DNA of 64,000 bases from AP-15 sp963701815 (GCA_963701815.1 CAVPBN010000050.1:248001-312000); one strand, 5' to 3'; positions 18,509 through 26,441 are shown, counted from the first letter of the stretch. Made by a program: numbers and translations. Notes: generated from the letters alone by a model not told the origin.

Positions 18509-18742
18509 GGTGGGACCCTTCCTGGGTTTTGTCGACGAGCGGCGATTTCGCCGCGTCGCCGCCTGTGAACGACAAATCGAAGATGGGTCCGGAATTTCTT
18601 GAAATCAGCCCTCGGAATATACTCACGGAAGACGTTAAGTATGAACTAACATTCCCTTTGTGATTTATCCTGCTATCTAAATTGTATTAGCGTGGGGCGT
18701 GCTTGTTACGTGCTTTTTTGGGTAAGCTCATTGACCCAAGAT
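18509..18742. other. Intergenic upstream of copy 3
   Basis: AT-rich DNA without a gene, probably containing the promoter of the Spy-like gene. The gap continues past copy 3 to the dodecin start at 19005. Confidence 0.4.
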
Positions 18743-18763
18743 ATGAGTAGTTTCCGAGCCTGC
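18743..18763 (+). repeat. Dispersed 20-bp element, copy 3
   Basis: TGAGTAGTTTCCGAGCCTGC on the plus strand, about 240 bases upstream of the dodecin gene. Confidence 0.65.
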
Positions 18764-19004
18764 TTTTCGATCGAGTGTCGGCCTACATAATGCCGACCAT
18801 AAAAACAGACTCAGGAAAATGTGGCACCAAATCACACTTCTATAGAATTCTCGGTACTCCCATTCCGGTTCTGGGTGCTGGTTTTTGTATTTTATTGAAC
18901 CAACTCGCCCGCCTGCAGGATGTGTGGCCAGGAGTACACGCCGGCCGTGCATTCTGATAGGTTAGCCGCGCCTTCACCAGTCCATCTTTCGAGGGAGAAT
19001 ATCA

Positions 19005-19217
19005 GTGCAGGACCATGTGTACCGGATCATCGAAATTGCAGGCTCGTCGGAGAAGAGCATAGAGGATGCAATCCACACCGCCATCGCCCGTGCATCGAGC
19101 ACGCTGAAGCATCTCCGCTGGTTCGAGCTTGTGCAGACCCGCGGGCATATCGAGGGCGGCAAGGTGCAACATTACCAAGTCATCCTGAAGGTTGGGTTCA
19201 CCCTCGAGGAGGGTTGA
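19005..19217 (+). CDS. Dodecin family flavin-binding protein
   Basis: Dodecins form hollow 12-mers that store or buffer flavins. The 70-residue protein matches along its whole length: HVYRIIEIAGSSEKSIEDAI, RASSTLKHLRWFEL with the flavin-stacking Trp, QTRGHIEGGKVQHYQV and LKVGFTLEEG. The start is GTG at 19005, preceded by GGGAG at a good distance. It stands alone on the plus strand between element copy 3 and the hsp20 leader. Confidence 0.9.
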   Translation: MQDHVYRIIEIAGSSEKSIEDAIHTAIARASSTLKHLRWFELVQTRGHIEGGKVQHYQVILKVGFTLEEG

Positions 19218-19370
19218 GCCTCCTAAAATCTGTGGCAGGGGCTCGAACATGCCCCGGGGGCGCGCCACCACGGACGCGGCCTTTGCAAAACTGACCTCAG
19301 TTGACAAATGTGGGATTCTGGCCCCGCGCGAGCAGTCGATCTCTGTAAGCTACCATTTAAAAATTAGCCC

Positions 19371-19400
19371 GTTGTAAAATAGTTTTGAAATAGCCATATC
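19371..19400 (+). promoter_or_regulatory. Candidate sigma-32 (heat shock) promoter of hsp20
   Basis: GTTGTAAA (19371) and CCATATC (19394) resemble the RpoH consensus CTTGAAA and CCCATNT with suitable spacing. The -10-like block and the following 40 bases recur at 32153. Confidence 0.5.
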
Positions 19401-19404
19401 ATGG

Positions 19405-19503
19405 AATGCACGGTCGCTATCTTTAGGGTCGTGCATCAAATACTGACATATGGTCGATCGACCATATGTCGGTTTTCCATGTTGCTCATAGGAGGATATG
19501 GTC
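19405..19503 (+). ncRNA. ROSE-type RNA thermometer in the hsp20 leader
   Basis: Three hairpins precede the gene: GCACG with CGTGC near 19408-19434, a perfect 26-base palindrome at 19445-19470, and a last hairpin in which TTGCT pairs with AGGAG across a CAT loop, with CCAT closing on ATGG. The TTGCT/AGGAG pairing, with its mismatched G facing G, is the signature of ROSE elements that hide the ribosome site of small heat-shock genes until temperature rises. Confidence 0.8.
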
Positions 19504-19974
19504 ATGGATCGTTTTGATTTCTCTCCGTTGTTCCGTTCGACGATCGGCTTCGATCGTCTGACCCGCCTTGTCGATGCGGCGACCCGTGTTGACAGCACGG
19601 CCGTCGCCTACCCGCCTTACAACATCGAGAAGACCGGCGAAGACGCCTACCGGCTGACGATGGCCGTAGCCGGGTTCTCGCCGGCAGAGCTCGACATCAC
19701 CGTTCAGGAGAACACCCTCCTGGTGACGGGCAAGGCGCAGAAGGAGGACGAGAACAGCGGCGGCTACTTGCACCGCGGCATCGCCCGGCGCGCCTTCGAG
19801 CGGCGTTTTAGCCTTGCCGACCACATGAAGGTGGTGGGCGCCAGCCTCGACAATGGCATGCTTTCTGTCGATGTGGTTCGCGAAGTGCCCGAGGCGGCCA
19901 AGCCGCGCACGATCAAGATCGGCACTACGGTCGAGACCGTGCAGCCGCAGGTGATGGAGCAAAAGGCGGCCTAA
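19504..19974 (+). CDS. Small heat-shock protein Hsp20 (IbpA family)
   Basis: An ATP-independent chaperone that holds unfolding proteins. The N-terminus MDRFDFSPLFRSTIGFDRL and PPYNIEKTGEDAYRL are typical of proteobacterial IbpA. The alpha-crystallin domain follows with FSPAELDITVQENTLLV, RGIARRAFERRFSLADHM and DNGMLSVDVVREVPE, and then a short C-terminal tail. ATG 19504 is preferred over 19498 because GGAGG then lies eight bases away, as the ROSE hairpin requires. A strong terminator follows at 20004. Confidence 0.92.
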   Translation: MDRFDFSPLFRSTIGFDRLTRLVDAATRVDSTAVAYPPYNIEKTGEDAYRLTMAVAGFSPAELDITVQENTLLVTGKAQKEDENSGGYLHRGIARRAFERRFSLADHMKVVGASLDNGMLSVDVVREVPEAAKPRTIKIGTTVETVQPQVMEQKAA

Positions 19975-20358
19975 TCGGCGTCGAACTGCATTGTCTGAAA
20001 CTCAAAGCGCCCCCGATTTTCGGGGGCGCTTTTGTTTTCGACCATCACGGCATCGCCGGTACGACGACGGTGGCCCGATAGGACCGACTTCAGGTTCTTC
20101 TCGGCCGTGCTCCCTGCCTCGTTTCCCTCGGCCGCCATCTTCGCCCCAAAGTGGCGCAGCTTTCGTTGCCATTGCTGCATGTCGTCTCGCGCCTTCTGCG
20201 CGTGGGTGGTTCTCTCGGCGGTCGAATCGTCGCCGACAGCCGACCGGCCAGGGATGCTCGCGCCAGGGGCAGGCGCGAGGGTCGCCTGCCCGGCGGCGGG
20301 CAATGCCGCCGATCAACAGCAGTGGTCCAACCACAGTTGAGACATTGACGATCCTCAT
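19971..20358 (-). CDS. Hypothetical exported protein, one frameshift
   Basis: ATG 20358 (after AGGGGA) opens a signal peptide MRIVNVSTVVGPLLLIGGIA. The next frame continues PAAGQATLAPAPGASIPGRS and a helical, charged body (QKARDDMQQWQRKLRHFGAK, AEKNLKSVLSG). The shift is near 20300 in a GCCGCCGGG run. The last 20 codons overlap the hsp20 terminator, so the true 3' end may be different. I do not recognise the family. It converges on hsp20. Confidence 0.45.
20004..20038 (+). terminator. Rho-independent terminator of hsp20
   Basis: AAAGCGCCCCCGA pairs perfectly with TCGGGGGCGCTTT around a short T loop and is followed by TTGTTTT. It may also serve the convergent gene. Confidence 0.85.
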
Positions 20359-20410
20359 AACAATTCCCCTATGTTGGGTCCGATACCGAGACCGGCTCCG
20401 CTGGGCCATT

Positions 20411-20706
20411 TCAGCCGGCGGCATGGACGAGATCGCCCATCGGTTCTGCCGCTTTCACCCCGGCATGCACATCGAGACGCGAGGGGTTGGACGTACCAAG
20501 GATCGCCTTGGCGCGAGCCATTTCCGCTGCGGTGCCGTGCGCCATCACCAGAAAGCTGTCGGCTTTCACGGCGGTCTCGTATTGGATCACGCTGTCCTTC
20601 GGCACGCCGACGCTGCAGAGCGCGGCGCCGAGCGCGCTTTGCAGAGGGTGCGAGGCGCGGGGGGCGCCGCCGGCGGCCAGCAGCGCCTGGCTGTGTCGCT
20701 AGAGAC
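20411..20706 (-). pseudogene. C-terminal fragment of a DUF1269-like membrane/stress protein
   Basis: The minus strand reads LQSALGAALCSVGVPKDSV, then QYETAVKADSFLVMAHGTAA and EMARAKAILGTS. This looks like the C-terminal half of general-stress proteins that have a Gly-rich membrane hairpin followed by a small ferredoxin-like domain. A TAG stands in frame just upstream (about 20707) and no start or N-terminal domain is present. GTG at 20605 could start the last 64 residues, but a functional product is doubtful. Confidence 0.45.
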
Positions 20707-20775
20707 GACGAAGCTCCGATCCCTAGGCCGGCGGTCTTCACATCCGAGAAGTCCTCTCACGATGGCCGCCCGCCA

Positions 20776-20796
20776 TAGGTAGTTTCCGACGCTACC
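20776..20796 (+). repeat. Dispersed 20-bp element, copy 4
   Basis: TAGGTAGTTTCCGACGCTAC followed by C, with a five-pair GGTAG/CTACC stem. It lies about 245 bases upstream of the sigma-factor gene and directly before a perfect palindrome. Confidence 0.65.
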
Positions 20797-20801
20797 CGTG
20801 C

Positions 20802-20825
20802 TTGGAGCATGCCGGCATGCTCCAA
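20802..20825. repeat. Perfect 24-base palindrome
   Basis: TTGGAGCATGCC and GGCATGCTCCAA form a perfect inverted repeat without spacer, just after element copy 4 and upstream of the ECF sigma gene. It may be an operator or a hairpin. Confidence 0.6.
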
Positions 20826-21040
20826 AAGGTGCCGGCGCTGACGAGGCGTGCGAGTGAGCCTGAGGATCCTGTACCGAAATGCGCGACGATCCGGCGAGGC
20901 CGGTATGAAGCTCGTCCCCGACCAATCGCAGCAAGCGGCGGAGTACCAGACTCTGGAAGGATTGGGATTCACCGTCATCGAGCGCGCGCCTGCGCGTCTG
21001 GCTCGTCAAATATTCTCTTCTCAGAAGATAGGGGGCGGAG

Positions 21041-21694
21041 ATGAACAATTTCGGCGGGCTGCTCGAAAAGGAAATCCCGCGGCTGCGGCGCTATGCTCGC
21101 GCGTTGACCCGCGACTTCTCCCGGGCTGACGATCTCGTCCAGGATACCCTCGAGCGCGCCATCGCGAAGCAACATTTCTGGCAGTGGGGCAGCAACCTCC
21201 GCGCTTGGCTCTTCACCATCATGCATCACCAGAATGCGGACCTCGTCCGACGCAGCGTTCGCGAAGGCAGAGCCGTCAAGCTCGACGATACCGTCGAGCT
21301 GCCCGATATGAGGCCATTCGGCATAGCCGCAACCGATCCGGTATGGCGACTGTCGGTGCGCGATCTCGATCGCGCTCTCACCCGGATTTGCGAGGAGCAG
21401 CGCCAGGTAATTCTCCTGATCGGTGTCGAGAGCATTTCGTACAAGGAGGCTGCGACGATCCTGGACGTGCCGATCGGCACGATCCGGTCGCGCCTGTCAC
21501 GAGGCCGCAGGGCGCTCCGCATGCTGATGGACCCGAGAGGCGGAACCGAAGCGACGGACGGCGCGGCCGCACGGACGCGAGGTCGAGGTCTCGACGTTTC
21601 GACCCCGAAATCGGGCCGACTGACAATTCTGATTTCTTGCCGGCGTAACCGACGCAGCCGGGTTGAGCGCGCCGCCCGTGCAGCGCCGCGGTAG
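21041..21694 (+). CDS. ECF-type RNA polymerase sigma factor
   Basis: An alternative sigma-70 of the extracytoplasmic-function group. Region 2 is RYARALTRDFSRADDLVQDT with NLRAWLFTIMHHQNADLVRR. Region 4 is RQVILLIGVESISYKEAATI with PIGTIRSRLSRGRRALR. The conserved part ends near residue 165; the remaining 50 residues are Arg-rich and unlike the family, so the natural stop may have been lost by a frameshift after about 21540. ATG 21041 follows GGGGGCGGAG. No anti-sigma gene is adjacent. Given the setting it may drive the nearby stress genes. Confidence 0.85.
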   Translation: MNNFGGLLEKEIPRLRRYARALTRDFSRADDLVQDTLERAIAKQHFWQWGSNLRAWLFTIMHHQNADLVRRSVREGRAVKLDDTVELPDMRPFGIAATDPVWRLSVRDLDRALTRICEEQRQVILLIGVESISYKEAATILDVPIGTIRSRLSRGRRALRMLMDPRGGTEATDGAAARTRGRGLDVSTPKSGRLTILISCRRNRRSRVERAARAAPR

Positions 21695-21701
21695 GCGGCG
21701 C

Positions 21702-21908
21702 CTAGGCCTGCCGCGAGGTGTCGGGCGCCGCCGCGAATTTGACGTCGATCGCGATCGGCTTGCCGCGGTGCCGCCCACCAAGGCGCTCCAGACGATTGGC
21801 AAGATCTTCGAACGTGGCGTCCCTCGTCAACAGAAACGACAGCGGGCCATCGGCGAACGCTACCGTCACCCGGCTTTGCCGCCATTCGTCATGATGGATA
21901 TTTAGCAT
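21702..21908 (-). CDS. Conserved small hypothetical protein, 68 aa
   Basis: The protein reads MLNIHHDEWRQSRVTVAFAD, FLLTRDATFEDLANRLERLG and GKPIAIDVKFAA. It is compact, mixed alpha/beta and without a membrane segment; the pattern resembles small alphaproteobacterial proteins of unknown function. ATG 21908 has GGAG 11 bases upstream. Element copy 5 (minus strand) lies about 145 bases upstream, pointing at it. It converges on the sigma-factor gene. Confidence 0.6.
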   Translation of the reverse strand: MLNIHHDEWRQSRVTVAFADGPLSFLLTRDATFEDLANRLERLGGRHRGKPIAIDVKFAAAPDTSRQA

Positions 21909-22052
21909 CCTATTGCTCCGAGCATGTCGATCGAGCGGGGCTTGTTCCTGCAGAAGTCGATGCAAGCCTGCGAAGATGCCTTTCGCTCGGCAGGCAACCC
22001 GGCCATTGCACGGGTTGAACCGTTCGACATTAGCCCGCGGCGCGACGGCGAT

Positions 22053-22073
22053 GGTAGCTTCGGAAACTACTCA
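22053..22073 (-). repeat. Dispersed 20-bp element, copy 5
   Basis: The minus strand reads TGAGTAGTTTCCGAAGCTAC (type A), about 145 bases upstream of the minus-strand gene starting at 21908. Confidence 0.7.
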
Positions 22074-22171
22074 AACGGTAAGCCCATCGAGACGCCGCCC
22101 GTAAGATCCTGGGTCCTGGCGTCAACCGCTCTATCAAAGCCGCAATCGGAATCCACAGAAGGACATTCGTC

Positions 22172-22192
22172 TGAGTATTTTCCGAACCTGTC
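22172..22192 (+). repeat. Dispersed 20-bp element, copy 6
   Basis: TGAGTATTTTCCGAACCTGT (type B), about 80 bases upstream of the entericidin gene in the same orientation. Confidence 0.7.
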
Positions 22193-22254
22193 GCGTTTCG
22201 TTCGTGCTCCCTACGTTTCTCAGAACCGATCGAAATCGGTATGGAGAAACTCCG

Positions 22255-22416
22255 ATGCGCAAACTTCTGGCAGCCTTCCTCCTCAATCTGTTCCTTTTGT
22301 CCGGCGCGGCCGCTTTCCTGAGTGCCTGCAATACGACAGCCGGCGTGGGCGAAGACATCTCGGCCACCGGGAACGCGATAACCGGCGGTGCCGAACAGAG
22401 CAAGCCGCATTACTAG
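22255..22416 (+). CDS. Entericidin A/B family lipoprotein
   Basis: A 53-residue lipoprotein: MRKLLAAFLLNLFLL, a hydrophobic stretch, the lipobox LSAC, then NTTAGVGEDISATGNAI and a short tail. The NT-x-x-GxGxDI pattern is that of entericidins, small membrane lipoproteins induced in stationary phase or stress. ATG 22255 follows GGAGAAACTCCG. Element copy 6 lies in its promoter region. Confidence 0.88.
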   Translation: MRKLLAAFLLNLFLLSGAAAFLSACNTTAGVGEDISATGNAITGGAEQSKPHY

Positions 22417-22589
22417 GGGCAAGCCCGGCCGAATTGGGATGGGCGGTGTGAACAACAGCCCCGTATCGGGCCGGTCTGCGATCGCTGACGCGAGCGGTGC
22501 CCGCTATTCAACCGCTGAGACAGGTAGGATCAGTCGGGAACCGGCCGAAGCCCCGGATGTGGAAAGCGAAAGCCCAAGGAGATAGAGCA

Positions 22590-22712
22590 GTGCTGCATAA
22601 TATACTTGGGGTTATCCTCGTGCTCGTCGTGCTTTCGTCGGCAACTACTCTGGTTATATGCCATCTTCTTATTTCGGCTACGGAGGCGGCGGTGTCGATT
22701 TGGTCATCCTGA
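22590..22712 (+). pseudogene. Frameshifted DUF3309-like small membrane protein
   Basis: GTG 22590 with AAGGAG upstream opens MLHNILGVILVLVVL, the usual DUF3309 first helix. After about 22640 the family-like sequence continues in another frame as GNYSGYMPSSYFGYGGGG and DLVILIV, and then decays. The annotated frame stops at 22712. It is either a recent frameshift or a pseudogene. Confidence 0.5.
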
Positions 22713-22789
22713 TCGTGTCCTCATGCTGCTGTTTTGCCGAACTGGCGCAGCCGGCGCAAGGAGCCCCGATTTTACGAGCCGGAATTTGA

Positions 22790-23131
22790 CCATGAGGCGG
22801 GTAACGGGTCGTTTTCGCCCCAAGTGTCTGGGGGCCGGCGCGTGCGACGTGCCTGGCCAAGCGGCGAGCCGAACCGTTGCCAGTGCCCAATTTTCACGTC
22901 GTTTTCACCGTGCCGGCGGAGCTGCCGATATCGCCTTCCCAAACAAGGCGAAGGGCCTACGCGATCCTCTCCAAGAGGACGTCCGAAACGCTGTTCAGGA
23001 TCGCCGCCGGTCTGCGACTGCCGGGAACCGAGATCGGTTTTATCGCCGTGGCAGCCAAGGCCAAAACCTGCCTGGATTGCCCCGTCCCCGCCGGTGGACC
23101 GTCCTCCGACGGCACTCGCCGTATTTCCTAG
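22790..23131 (+). pseudogene. Remnant of an IS91/ISCR-family transposase
   Basis: Pieces in two frames match the N-terminal half of IS91-type transposases: PKCLGAG (zinc-binding region), VPNFHVVFTVPAELPI, then AYAILSKRTSETLFRIAAG and GGPSSDGTRRIS at the VPGGG-type motif. The catalytic Tyr region is absent and the frame is broken, so it is inactive debris. Confidence 0.6.
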
Positions 23132-23210
23132 CGGCTGGGTTCATCCGTCAAGATCGCACTAGGTAGAATCCGAGGGTGATAAATATTTTGTGCTCCACCC
23201 ATATGATGTA

Positions 23211-23227
23211 TCAGGGAAATTCCCTGA
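23211..23227. promoter_or_regulatory. 17-base palindrome upstream of the small gene at 23248
   Basis: TCAGGGAA-A-TTCCCTGA is a perfect inverted repeat ending 20 bases before the ATG. It could be an operator or leader hairpin. Confidence 0.45.
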
Positions 23228-23247
23228 CAGGTGTTTTGGAGGAAGAC

Positions 23248-23328
23248 ATGGATCTCATTCTTATTATCCTCGTGCTGTTTCTGCTCTTCGGAGGGGGCGG
23301 TTATTGGGGCTATAGGCGGTGGCGATAA
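23248..23328 (+). CDS. DUF3309-like micro-protein, 26 aa
   Basis: MDLILIILVLFLLFGGG followed by YWGYRRWR matches the N-terminal half of the DUF3309 protein at 11533, and the codons are similar. It stops after the first helix and the basic patch. GGAGGAAG stands at the same place as in the 11533 gene. It may be a genuine single-helix peptide or a shortened copy. Confidence 0.6.
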   Translation: MDLILIILVLFLLFGGGGYWGYRRWR

Positions 23329-23464
23329 CAAGGCCCTTTACTTGCCTAGCCACCGCTGAGCCGGGCCACCCATGGCGGAATGACGTTATTAATTCAATAG
23401 CGACGGAGACGCAAAGGCGTGCAAGCACGTGCGCGCCATCATCACGGAGCGGGAGTAAAGCAGA

Positions 23465-23548
23465 ATGAACATCTTCACTATCATTGGCGTAGTAGTCGTC
23501 GTAATTTTGGTTGCGGGCTATTTCGGGGTCCATGGCTTTAGCTTTTGA
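23465..23548 (+). CDS. Single-helix membrane micro-protein, 27 aa
   Basis: The sequence MNIFTIIGVVVVVILVAGYF ends GVHGFSF. It is one hydrophobic helix with a short aromatic tail, like known small alphaproteobacterial envelope peptides. A GGGAG is present about 12 bases upstream, longer than ideal. The function is unknown. Confidence 0.5.
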   Translation: MNIFTIIGVVVVVILVAGYFGVHGFSF

Positions 23549-23681
23549 TCCGGCGGACCTGTCCGAAACCCGGTTCCGCTAGAAGGGTACAGGACCGGCC
23601 ACCGGTCCATCAGCGTGAACAGGCAGCGGCTCCAAGTAGCCGCCCGGCAGCAGTGTAGTTGGCCCCCGGGCGGCACGGAGA

Positions 23682-23753
23682 TCAGAGCATCCCGAAGAAG
23701 CCTGCGGTCACGAGTGCACTACAGGCGACGACGACGCTAATGAGGTAAAACAC
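23682..23753 (-). CDS. Candidate membrane micro-protein, 23 aa
   Basis: GTG 23753, preceded by GGGAG, reads MFYLISVVVACSALVTAG and ends FFGML: a single hydrophobic helix. Element copy 7 lies about 75 bases upstream on the same strand, at the distance seen for other small genes here, which argues that the peptide is real. Confidence 0.4.
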   Translation of the reverse strand: MFYLISVVVACSALVTAGFFGML

Positions 23754-23823
23754 GTTCGTTCTCCCGCTCCGGTCGGCGGCCTTGCCGGCAGGATCCGACG
23801 CTATCAGGGGAAAAGGCGGTCGC

Positions 23824-23844
23824 GGTAGGCCCGGAAACTACTCA
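23824..23844 (-). repeat. Dispersed 20-bp element, copy 7
   Basis: The minus strand reads TGAGTAGTTTCCGGGCCTAC (type A), upstream of the micro-protein gene at 23753. Just beyond, 23853-23871 is nearly repeated at 28314-28331. Confidence 0.65.
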
Positions 23845-23961
23845 GTCGAAATCGGATCACCACCCAGTCTTGCAGGTCCGGATAGCGCGTCTAATGGCAG
23901 GGTTCGCCCAAAAACAATAAGCCACAGCAGCGACGCAAGGCAGCGGGCGGTCAGCGAGATC

Positions 23962-23982
23962 TGAGTATTTTCCGAATCTATC
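23962..23982 (+). repeat. Dispersed 20-bp element, copy 8
   Basis: TGAGTATTTTCCGAATCTAT (type B), about 90 bases upstream of the CsbD gene in the same orientation. Confidence 0.7.
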
Positions 23983-24053
23983 CGCAGGGATCCACCGTCC
24001 TCATATGATTGCCTTGACCACGGAACTGGTGTCCACGGCAGGAGTTTGTATTC

Positions 24054-24224
24054 ATGAATAAGGACCGGATCGCAGGGGCGGCGAAAGAGATCAAGGGGTC
24101 AGTCAAGGAGACCGTCGGCAAGGTGACAGGTGACGCCAAACTGGAGGCCGATGGCAAGGCCGACAAGGTCGAGGGCAAAATCCAGAACGCAGTCGGGGGC
24201 CTCAAGGACACACTGAAGCGGTAA
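24054..24224 (+). CDS. CsbD family stress-response protein
   Basis: The 56-residue protein MNKDRIAGAAKEIKGSVKE, then VTGDAKLEADGKADKVEGKI and a short end, is a textbook CsbD domain: a small, charged helical protein made under general stress. ATG 24054 follows GGAG at nine bases. Element copy 8 is in its upstream region. The PRC-barrel gene follows after 49 bases, probably in the same transcript. Confidence 0.92.
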   Translation: MNKDRIAGAAKEIKGSVKETVGKVTGDAKLEADGKADKVEGKIQNAVGGLKDTLKR

Positions 24225-24273
24225 CAATCGGGGCGCCGAACTGGGATCAAGCAACCCGCGGAGGAAGCGTACC

Positions 24274-24666
24274 ATGAAAAGAGTGATGACTCTCGCCAGT
24301 GCGGCAATCATCGGCGTGGCCCTTTTCTCCAGCGGCGCACGCGCGCAAGGCACACCGCAGACGATAGATCTCGTCAAAGTCGATGTGCATAAGCTGGCGG
24401 CCGGCTATCGCGCATCCAAGGTCATCGGCAGCAGCGTCGTCAACGATAAGAACGAAACCATTGGTACGATCGACGACCTCTTGGTGAGCCTCGACGGTAA
24501 GCAGCCATATGCCGTGCTGTCGATCGGCGGCTTCCTGGGCATGGGCACGCACTTGGTCGTGGTCCCTTACGACTCGCTGACGTTCACCGCCAACAAGGTG
24601 ACGCTGCCGGGCGGCACCAAGGAAGGACTCAAGACGCTGCCCGAGTTCAAATACGCTGCTGGCTGA
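24274..24666 (+). CDS. Exported PRC-barrel domain protein
   Basis: A signal peptide of 24 residues (MKRVMTLASAAIIGVALFSS, cleavage after ARA) is followed by a PRC-barrel: YRASKVIGSSVVNDKNETIG, IDDLLVSLDGKQPYAVLSIG and LVVVPYDSLTF. PRC-barrels bind RNA or protein partners; secreted ones are common near CsbD genes and their role is unknown. The length of 130 residues is normal. A GGAGGAAG site precedes the ATG. Confidence 0.87.
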   Translation: MKRVMTLASAAIIGVALFSSGARAQGTPQTIDLVKVDVHKLAAGYRASKVIGSSVVNDKNETIGTIDDLLVSLDGKQPYAVLSIGGFLGMGTHLVVVPYDSLTFTANKVTLPGGTKEGLKTLPEFKYAAG

Positions 24667-24729
24667 TTTCCCCGCCGGAACTGTGAAGGCGGAGGCTCGC
24701 GGCAGAAGGATGTCGAACGGAGTAAGGTA

Positions 24730-25182
24730 ATGAACGATACCCCCTCTTCGAACGATGCAGGAAGCATTGAGGCTCGCGTGACAAAGGCTGGAGAAGCAAT
24801 CGGCGAGCGGGTGGAGAGCGCTACCACGGCTACTGCCGCGGTAGCTGGGCACGCTGAGAAACTCGTCCGGGACGCCGCTGCGGCTACGACCGCGGCAGCC
24901 AGTCGAGCAAAAACGGCGCTGGGCGATGCGGGTGAAGCGGCTCAGCAAGCCTGGTCGCAGGCGAGCACGGTGGCGGAGGACGTGGTTGACGCGGGTCGTC
25001 GCGCGACGAGATCGGTATCGCAACAGATCCACGAGAACTCATTGATGGCGGTTCTGATCGGGGCCGTACTCGGCTACGTCGCCGGTTGGTGGCTTCACGG
25101 CGGAGGCGGCAGGCCGGGTATGCCGGCCGACAATAAACCCCGCGGCAAACGAAGCAAAGTGAGCAACTCCGAAACCAAATAA
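24730..25182 (+). CDS. YqjD/ElaB-like (DUF883) membrane-anchored protein
   Basis: The 150-residue chain is Ala-rich and helical (HAEKLVRDAAAATTAAASRA), followed by QQIHENSLMAVLIGAVLGYV and AGWWLHGGG, the C-terminal helix and Gly-rich end seen in DUF883 proteins, which tether ribosomes to the inner membrane in E. coli. A basic tail follows. It is third in a likely csbD-PRC-DUF883 stress operon. Confidence 0.78.
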   Translation: MNDTPSSNDAGSIEARVTKAGEAIGERVESATTATAAVAGHAEKLVRDAAAATTAAASRAKTALGDAGEAAQQAWSQASTVAEDVVDAGRRATRSVSQQIHENSLMAVLIGAVLGYVAGWWLHGGGGRPGMPADNKPRGKRSKVSNSETK

Positions 25183-25210
25183 AGCTACTGAAATAGCTTT
25201 TAAAAGGCTG

Positions 25211-25672
25211 GTGCACTTGCCGCACATCGATAAAGGACCGAGGGAGGCCATGATCTCCCTGCTGCGGGTGATTGCGTATCACGAGAGCCGCGCACGTAGT
25301 GCAGAAGAAAGGAATCTCGAAGAAAGCTTGCGCTATCACGAGACATCCGTAAAGGATGCGGCAGAGCTGCTCGCTTTATATGAGAAGCGTTGGCCGGGAG
25401 AAGCGGCCGCCGGCAGGCTGGAATATGCGGAAGCAATAGAAGCAGAAGCGGGCAACTACCCCACCACCGCAGCGCAGGTGACAGCAGGTGCTGAAAAGGC
25501 GGCCGTTCGGCCCGAGAGAGGATCTTCGCCTCCGTCACGGAAAGGGCGCGTTCCATTCTCAGAGCCTGAGGCTGCGGATCGCCGTAAAAATGAAGGGCTG
25601 TTATGTTTTTACTCACAGGTAGACAACTCTTGTATCGAAAAGGGATCCCAGGTGTGTCAAAGTACAAGCTGA
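25211..25672 (+). CDS. Hypothetical protein, 153 aa
   Basis: The start GTG 25211 is 28 bases after the previous gene. Residues 1-75 look genuinely folded and helical (MISLLRVIAYHESRARSAEE, YHETSVKDAAELLALYEKRW). The rest is low-complexity and overlaps the next gene by 19 bases, so the real stop may be earlier. I do not recognise the family. An alternative start is ATG 25250. Confidence 0.5.
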   Translation: MHLPHIDKGPREAMISLLRVIAYHESRARSAEERNLEESLRYHETSVKDAAELLALYEKRWPGEAAAGRLEYAEAIEAEAGNYPTTAAQVTAGAEKAAVRPERGSSPPSRKGRVPFSEPEAADRRKNEGLLCFYSQVDNSCIEKGSQVCQSTS

Positions 25673-25941
25673 TGACGGGTTTGGCCTTTTCGGCCGCATT
25701 CCTAACGGCTATCGCGACCATGTCGAGCGCCCGCGCCGGGGCGAGCACCAACGGGGTCGAAATGATAAGCAACGGCCCGCAGGCCAATCCTGAGTTGGCG
25801 CGGCAGAATGTACGTGCAAGCCAGCGATACGAGGCGGTGGTCCACTCGAAAGCCAGCTTCCGTGCCAGTCGTGTCAAGAAGGAATGCGGGCCGATCGATG
25901 ATGCGCAGCTGCATGCCTCTTGTGTCGCGAGCTTCGACTAG
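25654..25941 (+). CDS. Hypothetical exported protein, 95 aa
   Basis: GTG 25654 gives a clean signal peptide (MSKYKLMTGLAFSAAFLTAI, cleavage near SARA) and a mature domain of about 65 residues with two Cys (KKECG, HASCVASFD) that could form a disulfide. An ATG exists at 25672 but would remove the basic n-region. The family is unknown. Confidence 0.5.
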   Translation: MSKYKLMTGLAFSAAFLTAIATMSSARAGASTNGVEMISNGPQANPELARQNVRASQRYEAVVHSKASFRASRVKKECGPIDDAQLHASCVASFD

Positions 25942-26089
25942 CCGCTTGGCAATGAGGGCCGTGGTATCGGACTTGACGATTAGTCAGGCCGACCAACGGC
26001 GGACGATCCGACCGCGCAAGTCGCGACGCCCGCGCGCAGCACGGCAGCGGCGATAATATCGAGTTCGGAAACGACCGAGGGTCTGTGCG

Positions 26090-26233
26090 CTATAGGCTGC
26101 TCCAGGTAGCCGAGTCCGATTGCCACGCCCTTGACGCCCGCAGCGGCCGATCGCGGTTTGTGGCTAGACCACATCGGTGGGCAGAGAGAAGGCCGGAGAC
26201 CAGCACATTGGTATCGATGACTGCCCGGATCAC
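26090..26233 (-). pseudogene. Truncated VapC-type PIN-domain toxin, with antitoxin tail upstream
   Basis: GTG 26233 reads MIRAVIDTNVLVSGLLSAH, the N-terminal strand and first catalytic Asp of PIN-domain ribonucleases, and then runs into unrelated sequence and a stop after 47 residues. Just upstream (about 26260-26315) the strand reads LDARDIEAEIGAHLR, apparently the end of the cognate antitoxin. The pair is a dead toxin-antitoxin remnant. Confidence 0.55.
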
Positions 26234-26331
26234 CTCACCCCGCCGGGATGACAGGTCCTGCTAGCGCAGGTGTGCGCCGATCTCGGCCTCGATGTCGCGG
26301 GCGTCAAGGTGTCGAGCCCACGGCGGAGTCA

Positions 26332-26352
26332 TAGGTATTTTCCGACCCTATC
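26332..26352 (+). repeat. Dispersed 20-bp element, copy 9
   Basis: TAGGTATTTTCCGACCCTAT (type B), about 90 bases upstream of the gene at 26442. Confidence 0.65.
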
Positions 26353-26441
26353 CGTGTTCGCCTACCGCTGGTACCTACAGTGCCGAGAGCGGTCGTCGAC
26401 CGAGAGGGCTGACGGCGCCTCCCTCGGCTGGGGAGAATCGC

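Larger units (their letters stand above)
20707..21040. other. Regulatory gap upstream of the sigma-factor gene
   Basis: The gap contains element copy 4 and the palindrome at 20802-20825. No gene is recognised. Confidence 0.5.
21909..22254. other. Intergenic control region with element copies 5 and 6
   Basis: Two oppositely oriented copies of the dispersed element serve the divergent small genes at 21908 and 22255. No gene is recognised between them. Confidence 0.55.
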
